Part shown: positions 1-14,247 of the stretch, one piece after another
Position numbering within the stretch: position 1 is the stretch's first letter
How the letters are laid out: each line of letters starts with the position of its first letter
Source of the DNA: Argentina anserina
Taxonomy: Eukaryota; Streptophyta; Magnoliopsida; Rosales; Rosaceae
NCBI RefSeq assembly: GCF_933775445.1
Contig: NC_065873.1
Coordinates: 22,506,001-22,570,000 of the forward strand
Length of the DNA stretch: 64,000 nt
Reading direction: 5' to 3'
Made by a program: the position numbers and the translations under genes
Notes under the pieces: model-generated
Told to the model about the DNA's origin: nothing
The model's input: only the letters and a program-made list of their open reading frames with translations
Databases searched by the model: none

Positions 1-1516
1 AAATATGTTTCATTGTAGCTAACCCATGGTGGCATCATTGCTCCATTCTTTAGCCTTTAACGTTGGTTGCTTCAGTAGCTTTCAGTATCATCATGTTATT
101 ACGAAGGCAAAATTTTAATATGAGTACATTAGGTTTGAGTCATTGAGAATTAAGATGACTTTACTTCTTAGACAATCACAATGGTGCATGAGGTTACAAA
201 CTCGCCCTAAATTCAGTACATACTGTCAATTGCTCCGTTAATTTGAATGTTTCCCGTCTAATTGCTAAGGGCAAAATCGCATCTTCAATATGATTGTTGC
301 AATACACACAAAAGTTTCCCTATTCTGGAATCATATCCTCCCACCCTGTATCAAAAACTTATCTTTTCCAGTCCACCATTGCCCCCATTACCACATGATC
401 AGGACTCTCGGTTAAACCGCAACAACCCACTCAAAATATATAAGAACGAATTCATCTCTTCTTACACACTCTTTAGTACTTCAATTTGGGCTATGATTCT
501 CTTGTCGAATGTCTGTCCATTTTCATCATTGTTACCGACTCTCCAAGTGAGTATCTTAGTCAATCGGGTTGGCAGCCTCGATTGAATTGAAGCTCTCCAT
601 ATTAAGACACACATGGCTGCATTTGGGTTGCCGAAGTGGAGATCGAACCTGTTACCAAGTCAAAGTTGCAAGAGAGGAAGAGGAGGAAGAAAACACAAAG
701 GTTTCTGGGTTCATGACTTCTCGGGTTTTGAAGAGGAAAATTAGTTTGGGGTTTTGTAAATATTAATGATTGATTAATGGAGGATGGTGGCGGGAGGAAG
801 AGAAAAGAGATAGGAATCATAAGCTTGAACAATTCAAATGAAGGGTGGCCGGAGATGAAGAGATGGTCAAGTTCTGAATAGCCCTTCTAATAAATATATA
901 ATTACATGACACTAACGGTGTTTCTAACGGATTATAACCTTTTGGTTAGTAAATTCCCCTTAATTCTCAGTGGCTCATATCTCATGTACTCTTCTTAAAA
1001 TTCTCTATTACGAAATTGATCACTCCAACAAATCAGGTAACATTATGTAAACATCCTAGTGTTATAGTTCAAATCTAGAGTTTTGCATCATACACTAGTT
1101 GGATATCCAATAAGGCAGTAACCTTCTCTCCAGGGTCAAAAGCTGGTCCAAAACACACCGCGCAGCAAAATTTCTACTCCAGTCAATATTTCATATCAGA
1201 AGCTGCAGAATGTATAACTATTAATCTGATATTGTGAATGTCATAATTACAAACATGATTAGATGTACATATATGTATACGTACATTCATGTTTTAAAAC
1301 AGTTAATCCATCAAAAAGCACACAAGTATCAACAGGTTCCTCAAATGACGCAATCAAAAGTATTACCAATTAGTACCTCTCTATCGGATCATTCAAATGT
1401 CAGAATATGCCTGCGAATTAAGCACATTGCTTTAAATAGATTGGCATTAATTGAGAGCCACATAGATTTTTGGTTTCTGCACTACGTCTTGAAGGAAATA
1501 GGAAGGGAAGAAGAAA
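1..1516. other. Gene-free left flank
   Basis: No convincing gene is seen here. The open frames are short and low-complexity and match no family I know. The stretch from about 227 to 960 contains phrases common in plant repeats, such as 'caattgctccgttaat' near 228 and 'ctaacggattataacc' near 925, so it may be an old transposon remnant. No clear terminal repeats or target duplication could be found. Confidence 0.4.
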
Positions 1517-4500
1517 TCAGAAAGAATGTTTTGAATGACAGTGCGTCCCAGCATGGAACCCTTCCGTGTACGCAGTATTTTTGAAAATCATCTGCAAAAC
1601 GAAGATTATAATCTTTACGAAATCATAGTCTAGAAGCATCTGAACAGATGTAAACTAATAACAACGTGCACTACAAAGCTGCTGTGACAGTAACAACTTA
1701 TTCATATAAAATAAATAACTTAAAATGATGACATTCTACCATTGAGGCAAAATACTTACAACTGAGTTCTGCATTTCTGCAGCTAATTTAGTTTTTAATC
1801 TGTTTGATATCATTTCCCCAAGCTTTTCTCCATGTTCCTTAAAATTCTTCTCTGTAATCTGTAATGAATAGATTCTGGTGAGCACATAAAAAAATACTGC
1901 TGAAGTGAAATTAGGGAAAAGCATAGTACTTTACTGTTCTTCTTACCTCTTCCAGCAATAAAGAAGATGTTGAGTCCAGTAAACCTTCAACAAATTTCCA
2001 AACATCTGTTATGTTGGCTGGTTTGTCCTGGGGACCTTTAGCACTAATGGATGGCTTGGTGCTCACTGCAAAATGAACAAACCGTCGACTGATAAACATC
2101 AATAACAATACCTTGAAGTCTTTTATTTTTATGGATTTAAACACCCAAACAAGGAAGTCCAATTTTATCATGAAGGAAGTAGAGTACATCAGAACTATAC
2201 ATAGAGTAATATCAAAACTATTCTTATGAGTAACATCCATAACAATAAATGGAAGCCTTTCGTAATAGATCCATACACCCAAACAAGAAAGTCCATTTCT
2301 ACCACCAGTGAAGTAGAGTAACATCAAAACTATACTGAGTATGAAGACATCATATAATAAAGTTCTTATTGTCAGTTAAAAATACTAGAAAAAAAAAGCC
2401 CACATAAGTCAATAAGTAATGGCACAGAAACCTCTGTATCGAGAATTTGAGATAGAGAAAAAAAAACTCACTGGGGTGTTTTAGCTGAAATGACCATCAC
2501 AACTTCAGTTCTACTCAATTAGATATAAGTGATATATGGACCTCTACAAGATTTTGTTATGACTGATCAGGAGAACTGATTTTGAATGCCGACTCTCATT
2601 CTATATATCAACACCATATCACATTCACATGATATTACATAAACTTCAACCTCTCCAAAAATATTTGGGGCTCTTCTTTTTTCGCTTGCATAAAATCTGA
2701 ATCCAATATTCTGCCATTACTGATAAGAAGAACTGATTTTGCATGCCTACTCTCAGTAATAATATCAAACCAATCATATTTACATATATTACCTGCACTT
2801 TTTGTGGGCTTGTTGCTTGCAGAAACTTTGTTTTCTGCAGGAACTTTCGAGGAAACTGCTGCTGTCTCTGGGTGATCCGGCAACATTACAGTGCTCGATG
2901 GCACAAGCGCTGCAAGGTCCGGAGGTTGGTCCTTCCCAACTGATGGGTTAGCCTACAACAGAACAATTCTGTTAGATAGAATGATATAATATATGTTAAC
3001 AAATGCTAAAACCGTATTCTATTTACCTCCAAATCAACATATGAGGGGTCTCTCTTAATTGACTTCAGAAACTTGTCAAGACCATCGGTGGTTAGTGCTG
3101 GGAACAGAATTATATGTAATTGGTCAGGGTTAAACATATCAAAGAAAAATAACATCAGGAATTCATAATGATTGCAGTGCTAACAAAATTTAGGAAGTTT
3201 GAATCACTGATAAGAAGATTGCAAATATATTGAGTGTAACGGTGAACAATCGTCTTTCACAGATGAAGAGGATTAATAGTCGATCATTTTTAGGCATAAT
3301 GACATCTGCAAAGACTTCAAAGCATAGGGAATTGAAAGCAGTGCAAGAAAACTACTACCTCTAGGTTATGTAACTCCCACAATTATCCAAACAATATTTT
3401 ATACAGAGAATAATAGAACTCTTCAATGCATCACTCTATATATCAAAACCCATATTACTTACAGATTGACATGTCATTCGATATAGGGTGAAAGAAGCAA
3501 AACTTCTGACTTTTAAATCTTTGATCCAACAGCAGAGAGACATTGCTACAAGAAAGAGACGAACAGTAAGAGAATTCACATAAGAAATAATTGAAGGGTT
3601 GAACTATATCATGCACAACATAATCAACAGGAATTTGGCCAGGAAGATAACTGTTTCCACCACTTAAGATCAAGTTTAAAATCAAATCCATGTCAAAGTT
3701 ATGACTTTTATCAGTTAAGTGGTTGAATGTATATTGGGCTGTTAAGTAGCGAAAGTGACATCAATCATATAGTAATAAGTCGTTGGTAGAAAGATACCAA
3801 GTACACAGCCATGAGTAGCAAGAGAAGGATGGAGATTCATGAGAGACATAAGTGATATGAATATCTACATGAAAATGAAAGACTAATACCACGCAGACTC
3901 GTTCACCAGTGACAAAGGAGTAACACAACCCAGTGGGACCTGGCAAATAAAATGCAAAATACAGTATCAAAAAGAAGAATACAAAGGCACACACATAATT
4001 ACTTAATTAACTTGTGATAATTATCAAAAGCCTGATTATTATTTACTACTATTGCGAAGATATATATAATACCCTAATCAGTTTGTTCAAATTGGCAGTT
4101 CACAAGAAAGTGAATATTAGCATATGCCAACCTGAAGTATTTCTCCCAGTGCTTCTTCAGGAGCCATTCTCAAGCCACCTTTTCCCAAACCGAGCCTCAC
4201 AGATAGAACTGCTCATCTTTCAAGTAACACATAATGATCATTAACATCCTCGCCATGCACCTCAGAAGTGCAAGACCATGTCAAAGACATGGTCCAATTA
4301 ATGCACAAGCAAGCATAATTTGCATGATAGCTCAAAAACTACTACTTCATGATGTCTAAATGACACAATAGATTATAGATCAGTTCAAATAGGAGTACTA
4401 TCATACCTTTCAGATCTACTTTAGTATCTGCCAAAGCGGAAACAATATAGAACCTACTCTTCTTATCCTGCAATTAGAAAAAAAAAAAAAAAAAGAAGCT

Positions 4501-5112
4501 AAAATTGCTAAGCCACTCTGTGCAGCAATGTAGGAAAAAACTGCACAATCAACCACTAAGTAATGTGATTACTGCTAAACAAAAAGTCGAAACACCATAC
4601 CTTTAAGAACAAATTCTTACTGACTCCACCTCCCAGATGCCCAACATATTTTTCCTGATCGAAAAATTACATTCTTGGCTCAGATTACCTAAACATCAAT
4701 CACATTAAACAAATAAAACGTACAAAGTTTCGTTTTTTCTATCCTGATCTTTTCACAATGTTTGTTACCTGAGCCTCAACTGTCAAAACAACAGGGTGAT
4801 CATACTGGGAAAATTCAATCTGAAGCTCCTGATAAAACCAACAGTAAAGGGAATTAGCTCTGGGACACCACATAGATGCATAGTTAAAATGTCTACATTC
4901 TCAAATTGAAGACATCGGAGCAACAAAAACTTAAACATAAGAACCGAGCATCAGGGACATTGGGTCTTGTATTTGAGCTCAAACAATGAAATTCTAGAGC
5001 AACCTAAGAATTCCCAGATAAAATTGATAATCAAGTCCAAGATATATAGAGAGATAGAGGTAAAAGAAGAGACCTTTAAGCGAGCGAGCAGCTGTTCCTT
5101 GGAAAGTCCCAT
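1517..5112 (-). CDS. YbaK/ProX-type aminoacyl-tRNA deacylase (prolyl-tRNA synthetase-associated domain protein)
   Basis: Twelve exons on the minus strand: 5074-5112, 4769-4828, 4601-4654, 4407-4467, 4132-4208, 3890-3939, 3463-3545, 3027-3097, 2793-2952, 1947-2065, 1760-1858 and 1517-1591. They join in phase to 948 nt, giving 315 aa. The N-terminal two thirds is a YbaK/ProX editing domain. It contains HLGGGVSKNLFLKD, then RLGLGKGGLRMAPEEALGEI, then VPLGCVTP, and ends near FFHPISND. Family members hydrolyse mischarged tRNA (typically Ala-tRNA-Pro) in trans. That role is family knowledge, not seen here. The C-terminal extension is Lys/Ser-rich, then helical, and ends in IFKNTAYTEGFHAGTHC, which I recall from plant homologues. 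If the last donor (GTAAGT at 1754-1759) is not used, translation ends at 1738 with VSILPQW. The start codon is the only ATG giving a domain-proper N-terminus (MGLSKEQLL). Confidence 0.92.
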
Positions 5113-5751
5113 ACTTGGTTTAGCAGAGCGGAAACAGTGAAAGGGTTGACGGAGGACGGCGTTGAGCTAGCTACAAATCCTACAATCTGCGCTCCGCTCC
5201 TAATCGAGTTTTCAAGAGACGACGTACTGTCGGGTTGATAGGCTTATTTATGGACTATCCAATAAAAGCCCACTTAGCCAGTTGGTTGTTTTATGACAAA
5301 AACTTAAGGTAATTTTAATTTCCTAGTTGATTCGAATATCAAGGATTGTGCACTCTGGCTATTAAGAATCTAGTTTTTATGGGTGGTTAGGCTTGCTTTG
5401 TTTCAAAATAAGTGACCGGGATTTAGAAGAATGGTGCAAGCATACGAATCCTGAAGTTGTGTTATAGAGGCAAGGCAATGGCTACAAACATGTCATTCTT
5501 GATCGAGTAGACGATTCCGAGTCTAGATTAAAGAAAAGTTCAAATTGTAAAAATAAAACCAATTTATCTGTAGCATATCCAAAGCAAGTGATATATATTA
5601 CTTGAACTGAATACAATTTTATTCATAATTTTCATATTGTTCACAAACAAATCACAGATCTGTATAGCTTAACACATGAGGAACACACTTGATTATCACA
5701 AATTAAACCAATGATAACTAACAAAGTTCAACATAAGTATTGACTAGCTAT
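5113..5751. other. Spacer between YbaK gene and peroxidase gene
   Basis: This stretch should hold the promoter and 5' leader of the minus-strand YbaK gene (near 5113-5300) and the 3' end of the peroxidase transcript (near 5580-5751). No other gene is seen. Confidence 0.5.
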
Positions 5752-7203
<1,452 letters not shown>

Positions 7204-7306
7204 TTTCAGAATCTTACTTTGAAAGTGCCAAACAAGATTAGTATTTGCTTTTACTAAAGAAGATAGATATTGAATGTGCTTGTATGGTTTCTAGCACAGG
7301 GTGTCC

Positions 7307-7314
7307 CTTTTATA
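7307..7314 (-). promoter_or_regulatory. TATA box of peroxidase gene
   Basis: The minus strand reads TATAAAAG about 105 bases upstream of the peroxidase ATG, a typical plant TATA-to-ATG distance. Confidence 0.6.
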
Positions 7315-10300
7315 CTATATTTTGGCTTCATGGCAACACCTTCCATGTAATTAAAGAATAGACTACTCATAAAATTTCCATTGATCAAGTCCAACCTGAA
7401 GAACACGAATTCAAAATTGTAACTAATTAGTAGCATTAGGAAACCTACTAGCTACTTGCATGCATTGTAAAATCTTATACACAATCTCCACCAACTTCAT
7501 CAGTCTGCATGGAAGTAGCTATTGTATGAATCAAAGTTAATGCATGCAGGTTAGTTAACGTTTTGATCATATTAAATAAGTTCCGCCATTCCTGATTACG
7601 CTAGCTTTAAGATTGACCATGTGTGCATTTATACATATAAGATGGCACTGATGTTTGGTCGGTCGCCAGCTTGATTGAGAATTAGCTAGGCTGACTTGTT
7701 AAACAGTGTTCCCTTCCGAAGCTGGTATTTATCAGTATATATATAGTTTAGTTTTGATCAAACAGATTGCCCATAAACCTCAACGGATAGAACCGCACAA
7801 GTCAACTTTTGGAAATTCAACTGGAATATTGAAGATCGAGCATCGAGTGGGAGGAGCTCGCTAGTTGCAATTTATTCCATGCAAATATGCTGGCGCATAT
7901 GCAATTGTCAAACTCCCATATTTTGAGTGGCAAAACTGCTCAAGTCTTCATAAATAGATTTTCTTGTTTTCCCTCGACATGCTATATATATTTATCATCA
8001 CTTCAAAGTCACTCCATGCGGACCATGCATACTGAAAAGAAACAGTCTTCCTAGTTAATTAAGCCTTGTATTGATGTCGAGTTTATTAGGGTAACTTGAG
8101 GCATGCATCTAAGGTTGTTTACAGCTAGAAGTTTTGATTAAGGGGAGTTAAGGACTTCAGTGATTAGTATAGGGAGTAATGACGCGTTAATGAGCTGTAT
8201 GCCTTATACAAGAAAGTGAATAATGAGCTGTTGACAGTTTCTCACCAGAATTTATATATTACTACGTACATGCAGTTCATTTGGGCTCCGATATCCAAAA
8301 GAGGCATAGAAGAAATGTACAAATTGGCGGGCCAAGTCTACAGCCAGAGCAGCTTCTACTCATTTTCGAAGATGATCGACCCGAAATGGTTTACCATTGA
8401 CATTTGGTGATTTGAATTTGACAGAAACCCGGTTCCTTTGTATATTTACGAGATGTATATCCTGATCTAGTGACTCAAATTTTTTCAGACAGTGAATACC
8501 TAAACATAGAAAGAAGAATCAAATACTCGAAATATGAAGTTAAAAATAAAAATATAAGCTTAATTGTATATATATATATATTATTATAATGAAAGACGTT
8601 ATTGTAACAATCATCAGTCTGCCTTGATTTTGTCCTAATGAGGCCAAGCTTAAATCATTGAACTCATGGCCAGTGTTGGATCTGAATTTGATCAACTTAA
8701 CATACATGTGACTTAACATATATATTGAGATTTGAGAATCAGTGCATCACCATTTAATTCAATACCATTATATCAAGGGGTATTTCAATGTATACCCAAT
8801 TTTTAGAAGCTCTTTTAAAAGAAATCCACCTATTTTTTTCTTCGTTATGCACTTAATTATAACAATTCGTTTAAATCTAAATTACAAAATGCCACTATTA
8901 AAATCTGATAAAAATTAGTGATTACTCTATCAATAAATTGTGCTCTCATTAACTACCTTAATTATAGATTTTCTATTATTCATCACAAATTTAGAAATAA
9001 TGAACCATTTCATTTTTGACATATCTAGAATTCATAAATTTTTTAATTTTAAATCAATTCAAAATCGAAATCACTTTATGGTGATTTGAACTTTCCTTTT
9101 TTCTTTTTGTTGAATAATTTAAAATTTATAATTTCATAGGTAATTTAGTTCATTTCAACTATTTATTTACAACCTTAGTTTGAGGTAGAGATAAGTTTTT
9201 TTTATTCCTATTTAGTAGGTTTTTATTTTTAATTACAACCTAAAAATTAGGTATTTATCTTTAAAGCTAACATCTCTTTTAGGAATTTTTACATCAACCT
9301 GTTTGTTAGGTATTTTATCATTTCAGAGATCTATTTTGTAGGTTGAATTTGAAATTTATACTAATATGCATGTATCTATCTATTAGGTAATTTTCACATC
9401 AACCTGTTTGTTAGAGATTCTCTAATTTTAAAGATTTCTTCGATATGTTGAATATTTATATTAATATGCATGTTTCTATCTATTATGTAACAACATAGAG
9501 TGAACAAATATGAAGGTTGAAACCTAGAACAAAAGATTTACCACACGAAAAATATTCATGGTACAATGATACGAAAAAAAAAGATTTGCGAATATATATA
9601 TATATAATGGATAACATACATACCTTATTGATAGATTCAAAAGATTGAAAAAAATGACGAATGATACAAGTACACAACAACCTTTGTGTTCTCTCGTACG
9701 ATCTATAAAAACTGGAGTAGTGTTTGTATTCTGAAACTCTCATATAAGCTATATAAATAATTTATTCTCAAAAAAATTTGAAATCAAATCTTTCAGCAAT
9801 TTAAAGTAGTGAAAAATCAATGATATGATTGAATTAAACATGTACAATAAATAGATGTTACGATTAAGGAAACTAAAATGATCAAAATGGCAAAATAGGG
9901 TTGTAGAAAAAGAATTTGGATTTAGATTGAAAAAACATTTGGGTGTGGGTTTAATTTAAAAAAAGGGCTCCAATATTTGGTATATCTTTAGTTTTCTCTT
10001 ATATCAAAGTTGTTAAAGGCGATCACCAAACCATAAAAGAATTCTTAATTTCCCTGAAAACCAAATAATAGAACCCACATACAGTACAATCCCACAAATC
10101 AATCCCATCATAATCTTATTCCAATAATCCTGGTCTTTGAATTCCAAACCATGATTATAATTATACATAACTCATTAGCAAAACTCCAAAGGGAAACAAT
10201 ACCAAAAACAACAAAACTCACTCACCAAACATTAAACCTTAGTAATATCAACAAAAATAGGGCAATAATATAGATTATAAGAACATGGAAGTATGGGATT

Positions 10301-11781
10301 AGTTGAACCTTTGGAGCTGAGATCACATGCTGTGTCTTCAATTGTAGTAATTTAGAGAATTGTCAATTTGTCATATAGGGGTGTCATGTGCTTCAAAAAT
10401 AATAAAATGAGTACCCTGAACTCTTGAAGGTAATCCTATGTTGGCTCTTCTGAGGGCCCAAACTGGCCATATTTCTTAATAAAGGAGGTCCTTAAGCAAA
10501 ACACATAGGTTTCCAAAATGAGAATGGCCCAAGGAGAAGATGGAAGATAGGTGAAGAAGACCAAATACAGTGTAAACTGTAAAGGAAAGGGAAACAAATG
10601 AGAATGGTACCCCACCCATGCCATGCTCTCAGCCATTGCTCCCTTGAGGACAGATCATGTGCCTTCTTGGCTTGAACAAGTTTTCAAACACTTGACCAGA
10701 TTCATATGCTTGCTCACAAACTGTCAAATTCATTGATTCTTCTGTAAAAAGTACAGGATTAGCTATATTATTTCTCTTCTTTTTGACACAGAAAACATAT
10801 GCAGAGGCATATATCTTTTTTGGCGAGTAATGTATTCCATGCGGTTTCGAGATATAGCATCTTACGATGTGAGAATATCAGTTCGAACTACATTTCTAAT
10901 AACACGATCAATCAAAGTAATAAGCTATGTTGTGAAGTAACTATCATGATATGTATATTGAGTTCTTCTGATAACAGTTCGGATTTTGGTTGAAGGTTTT
11001 GTTTCATTTCGTTTTGGTTGTAAAATGAGGGTATGATATATATCCAACTGATCCAAGTATCATAGACAACCCCCTAATATAGGAAGATACTTTAATTTCT
11101 TTTTGATTCACTAGTCTCTGGTACCAAATGAGGTCTGAAGTATTTAAGGTAGAAACTACAAGACCTCTTGCAGGTGCAACTGGTGGAAATCCTACTGACC
11201 TTATTCTGATTGGGTCTAATGCACGTCTATGTTGTTCTCTTCATTAAATTGATTTTCCCAATGAAGAGAAAATAAAAAACTGAGAAACATTGTTCCTTGA
11301 GATGAAAACAAATTCAGATGGTTTCAAGTTTCCACAACCCTCCTCATGTTCCTCCTGGTCTTTGTTCCAAGGGAGATTGGCATCTCTGACACCTCCCCAT
11401 ACACAATAAGTGAGAGTCTCAGAGTCTTCACATGAGACAAGAACATTGATACATAACATGGGACATAAGATGAAATTGTTGAAAGAATTCCCCATTCTTC
11501 TTATTCAATTACAATGTAAGACCATATATTAATATCATTGCATAATATTAAACACTTTTGCATTTAACAATACATATCAATAATACTAGAAACTCACATG
11601 AGATAGAGTCCAAAAAGATGTCTCTTTCCCAATGTGAATTTCCTCACCTATGATTTGGAATGTAAAAAGAATTTGGGTCACTGTCAGTAATATCTTCAAG
11701 TAATTTTCTGAAGATGATTGAATGAATATGAATTGGATTAAAAGAATATGCTGTTGCTGGCCAAGTGTTGGATGATTTGCA
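7315..11781. other. AT-rich intergenic region
   Basis: No supportable gene. It holds the peroxidase promoter on the left, the ERF 3' flank on the right, microsatellite-like TA runs (about 8565-8582 and 9594-9606), and a roughly 105-bp duplicated unit annotated separately. Short open frames here lack any recognised domain. Confidence 0.5.
9286..9488. repeat. Tandem duplication, about 105-bp unit
   Basis: The phrase acatcaacctgtttgttag starts at 9291 and again at 9396. Both copies continue through 'atatgcatgt' and 'tctatctatta' before the next boundary. The copies have diverged by scattered substitutions and small indels, so the duplication is not recent. Confidence 0.75.
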
Positions 11782-12510
11782 TCAGCAGAAGCTCCACAAG
11801 CGAATATCGCTTTCTTCATAAAAGTCATAATTCATAGGTGGATCCAACAAGGCACCAGTGAATAAATCATCAAAGTTGTTCCATGCTTCCATGGTGCACA
11901 TTGGTGCTTCATAGTCTGCCTGGGGATTATGATCATAAGTAGCAGGAATATAGAACCCAAATGAGCCCATCAGCGAGGACATGTCATCGTCGACGAGATT
12001 ATTAATCGAAGGCGAAGATGATGACATTGATGGGGATGAGACCAGTGATGAAGATGAAGAAGAGAGATCATTAGGAGGCGGTGATGGTGGAGACAAGGGT
12101 GTGGCGATGGTGGCATTGTCATGGTTGAAGCTATTAGCAGCTGCTGCAGCCGCTCTCTGAATGTACTTGGGGCACATAATGGTATTTTCATGAGGAACAA
12201 ACTGGGATGCACTGCTTGGGAAGTTGAGATTGGCTGAGGAGCCTTTGAGGCACAAGAGAGCAGCATCATAGGCTCTGGCTGCTGCTTCTGCAGTTGAGTA
12301 TGAGCCAAGCCATATTCTTGTCTTCTGGTTTGGGGCTCTAATCTCCGAAACCCAGGAACCCCAGCTCCTCATCCTCACTCCCTTGTACTTCTTCTTCTTG
12401 TCCCTCGATGTTGTCTTGGAAGAAGGCGTTAATGGTTTCAATGGGGTCTCCGAAGCCAGCTGAATCCTCTGCTCTGTCTTCACCATAGCTAATGAAAGAG
12501 ATGACGGCAA
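11782..12510 (-). CDS. ERF014: AP2/ERF transcription factor, ERF014-like (DREB-type)
   Basis: Intronless frame of 242 aa. A single AP2 DNA-binding domain spans about residues 41-98 (from [20 protein letters not shown] to SSANLNFP), with the WLGSY and [10 protein letters not shown] segments. The domain sequence and the C-terminal [11 protein letters not shown] tail match the plant ERF014 group (Arabidopsis At1g44830 by recall). An alternative in-frame ATG lies nine codons inside (MVKTEQRI), and the first ATG is chosen as the longest. A Lys-rich stretch before the domain (RDKKKK) could be a nuclear localisation signal. The middle is Ser/Pro-rich and acidic, as expected of a regulatory region. 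It should bind GCC-box or DRE-type elements in stress or pathogen responses; this is family knowledge. No lesion is seen. Confidence 0.96.
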   Translation of the reverse strand: MPSSLSLAMVKTEQRIQLASETPLKPLTPSSKTTSRDKKKKYKGVRMRSWGSWVSEIRAPNQKTRIWLGSYSTAEAAARAYDAALLCLKGSSANLNFPSSASQFVPHENTIMCPKYIQRAAAAAANSFNHDNATIATPLSPPSPPPNDLSSSSSSLVSSPSMSSSSPSINNLVDDDMSSLMGSFGFYIPATYDHNPQADYEAPMCTMEAWNNFDDLFTGALLDPPMNYDFYEESDIRLWSFC

Positions 12511-12676
12511 GCTTGAAGAACAAAAGGTACGTTGGTGTAGACTGCTGAAGAAGCCTTGAAGGGTATGAGTGGTTGTGTGTCTTCGATCTCTTGGTAGGTA
12601 ACTTCTCTGGTAGTTCTTGTGTGCAGGTGAAGAAATGAATGGGATTGGGAACTCAATGTGATGGAGAAAGTGTTAC

Positions 12677-12685
12677 TATTTATAG
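12677..12685 (-). promoter_or_regulatory. TATA box of the ERF014-like gene
   Basis: The minus strand reads CTATAAATA, 167 bases upstream of the ERF start codon. It is preceded by a normal AT-rich promoter and followed by a CT-containing leader. Confidence 0.65.
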
Positions 12686-12689
12686 AGGT

Positions 12690-13150
12690 GTTGAGCTAAA
12701 CACAGCTAGCCAGCTAGCAGATCTCTCTAGTACTGGATTCAATATAAACAGTATGGCTATGAAAGTAACTCAATGACTATTAAATTGGGTGCATGACAGA
12801 TATTTTGAAGTTAGCATAAAATAGAAAATAGATAGAAATTTTATATAATCAAGAAAATGAATATTCTTGATTTACATTTTCATCTTATTACGGTCGTAAT
12901 CAACTCTTCATTATTAAACATCAAATCTTATATATAAAATAATGGGCTGAAAGTATATGTTAAGCTAACAAATGACAGTCCTCTTTCATCTGCAATTGTG
13001 ATCCGTTAACTATATGTCTAGAAGAAAAATATGACTTGGAGATACATTGCGTATCAAAACTTGAATTACCTATAAAATTGGTGACAGTTGTATAACTGAA
13101 AGTAACAAGCAATCGACTCAAAAGTGTAAATCTTTTTTACTGTCAACAGA
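12690..13150. other. ERF upstream region
   Basis: Noncoding and AT-rich. It presumably contains the ERF promoter; nothing else is recognised. Confidence 0.4.
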
Positions 13151-13645
13151 ACACTGGCGGATCCAGCCTTGGCTTGCCTAGGTTTAAGCCTATGTGAGTT
13201 TCTGAGAGGTTAGAAAAAAAACTCATCATATGTATATATATATATATACACTAACATAATTGGTATTCTCAATTCTTACTATGTACAAGTAGTTGTGATT
13301 GTCTCTAAATGAAACTTTGCCACCAAGTATAAATACTACTGCATTTGACTAGAACATATTATTAATAATTTCGTATTCGAATTCTTTTGTATTACAACCA
13401 ATTAACTAAAAAAAGATAGTATAATTAGTTGATAGTGCCAATAAGATTTCGTTTGAAACTCAAAGATAAAATGTCTAATGCCGATAATAGTATAATATGC
13501 ACGAACTAGTATATAGTAGTTCAAAATAGTTAGTGTATAATCTAATTTTTTGTGCTTAAAAATATGATATCTTGTCCAGATTCGTTTGAAATTTTTTTTC
13601 ATTACAATTAGCTCAGATTACATTTTGATCCTGAATCCGCCTGTT
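13151..13645. mobile_element. Candidate hAT-type MITE with GGCGGATC ends
   Basis: The left boundary reads cactggcggatccag and the right reads ctgaatccgcctgttg, an imperfect inverted pair of the same type seen at 37309-37720. There is no coding capacity. A target-site duplication is not recognisable, so the ends are approximate. Confidence 0.45.
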
Positions 13646-13660
13646 GCAATATTTCAACAT

Positions 13661-13687
13661 GGGATATATATATATATATATATATAT
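13661..13687. repeat. (TA)n microsatellite
   Basis: A run of about 12 TA dinucleotides follows the candidate MITE. Confidence 0.7.
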
Positions 13688-14206
13688 GGCTTCAATCGGA
13701 GACCGAAAGATTTTTATTATCAAAGTAACTAATACCCCTGAGTTTTTGACTTGGACAACAAGTCACTGACCCCAACCCTCCCTAGTTGACACCCAACACT
13801 AGGTACTTTTTTAACTAAAAATAATTACACAAATGAGAAACCTAGATGAAAAACAGACCAATTTTGCGTCCATGTAGACAAATCTTTTTCATATTTTTGG
13901 CCCATCATATTCTTTCTTTTAAGGAGTGATGTTATTGCTTATGAAATTGATTCTACAATAATGCATAGGAGTAGTAGTAGTAGAGATCACTGAGAGGGAA
14001 ACATAGGATTCCAAAAGGCAACTTCCAGGATGTGCAGGGTGATAAGCTTGCAATCAAAGCTTTTACACAAACCAAACCAAAACATAAAACTAAAAATTAA
14101 CGCGCATTCTACTACAGTAAGCCAAGAAATATACTCACAGACAGCTGGAGATAGTCTTTCTGGCAGCTCCAAAACCGCGTGGTGGGCTTCACTAGTACTA
14201 CACACA

Positions 14207-14209
<3 letters not shown>

Positions 14210-14242
<33 letters not shown>
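14210..14242. repeat. (CT)n microsatellite
   Basis: An uninterrupted run of about 16 CT dinucleotides, preceded by a short CA run. Such GA/CT tracts are common in plant 5' regions, but no gene start is recognised next to it. Confidence 0.9.

Positions 14243-14247
<5 letters not shown>

Noticed and set aside
602..832. 76-codon minus-strand frame with a hydrophobic start resembling a signal peptide
   Set aside because: It has no family resemblance, lies within probable repeat DNA and has no supporting splice or regulatory context.
11970..12308. 112-codon His/Pro/Ser-rich minus-strand frame
   Set aside because: It is an overlapping shifted frame of the ERF014-like gene.
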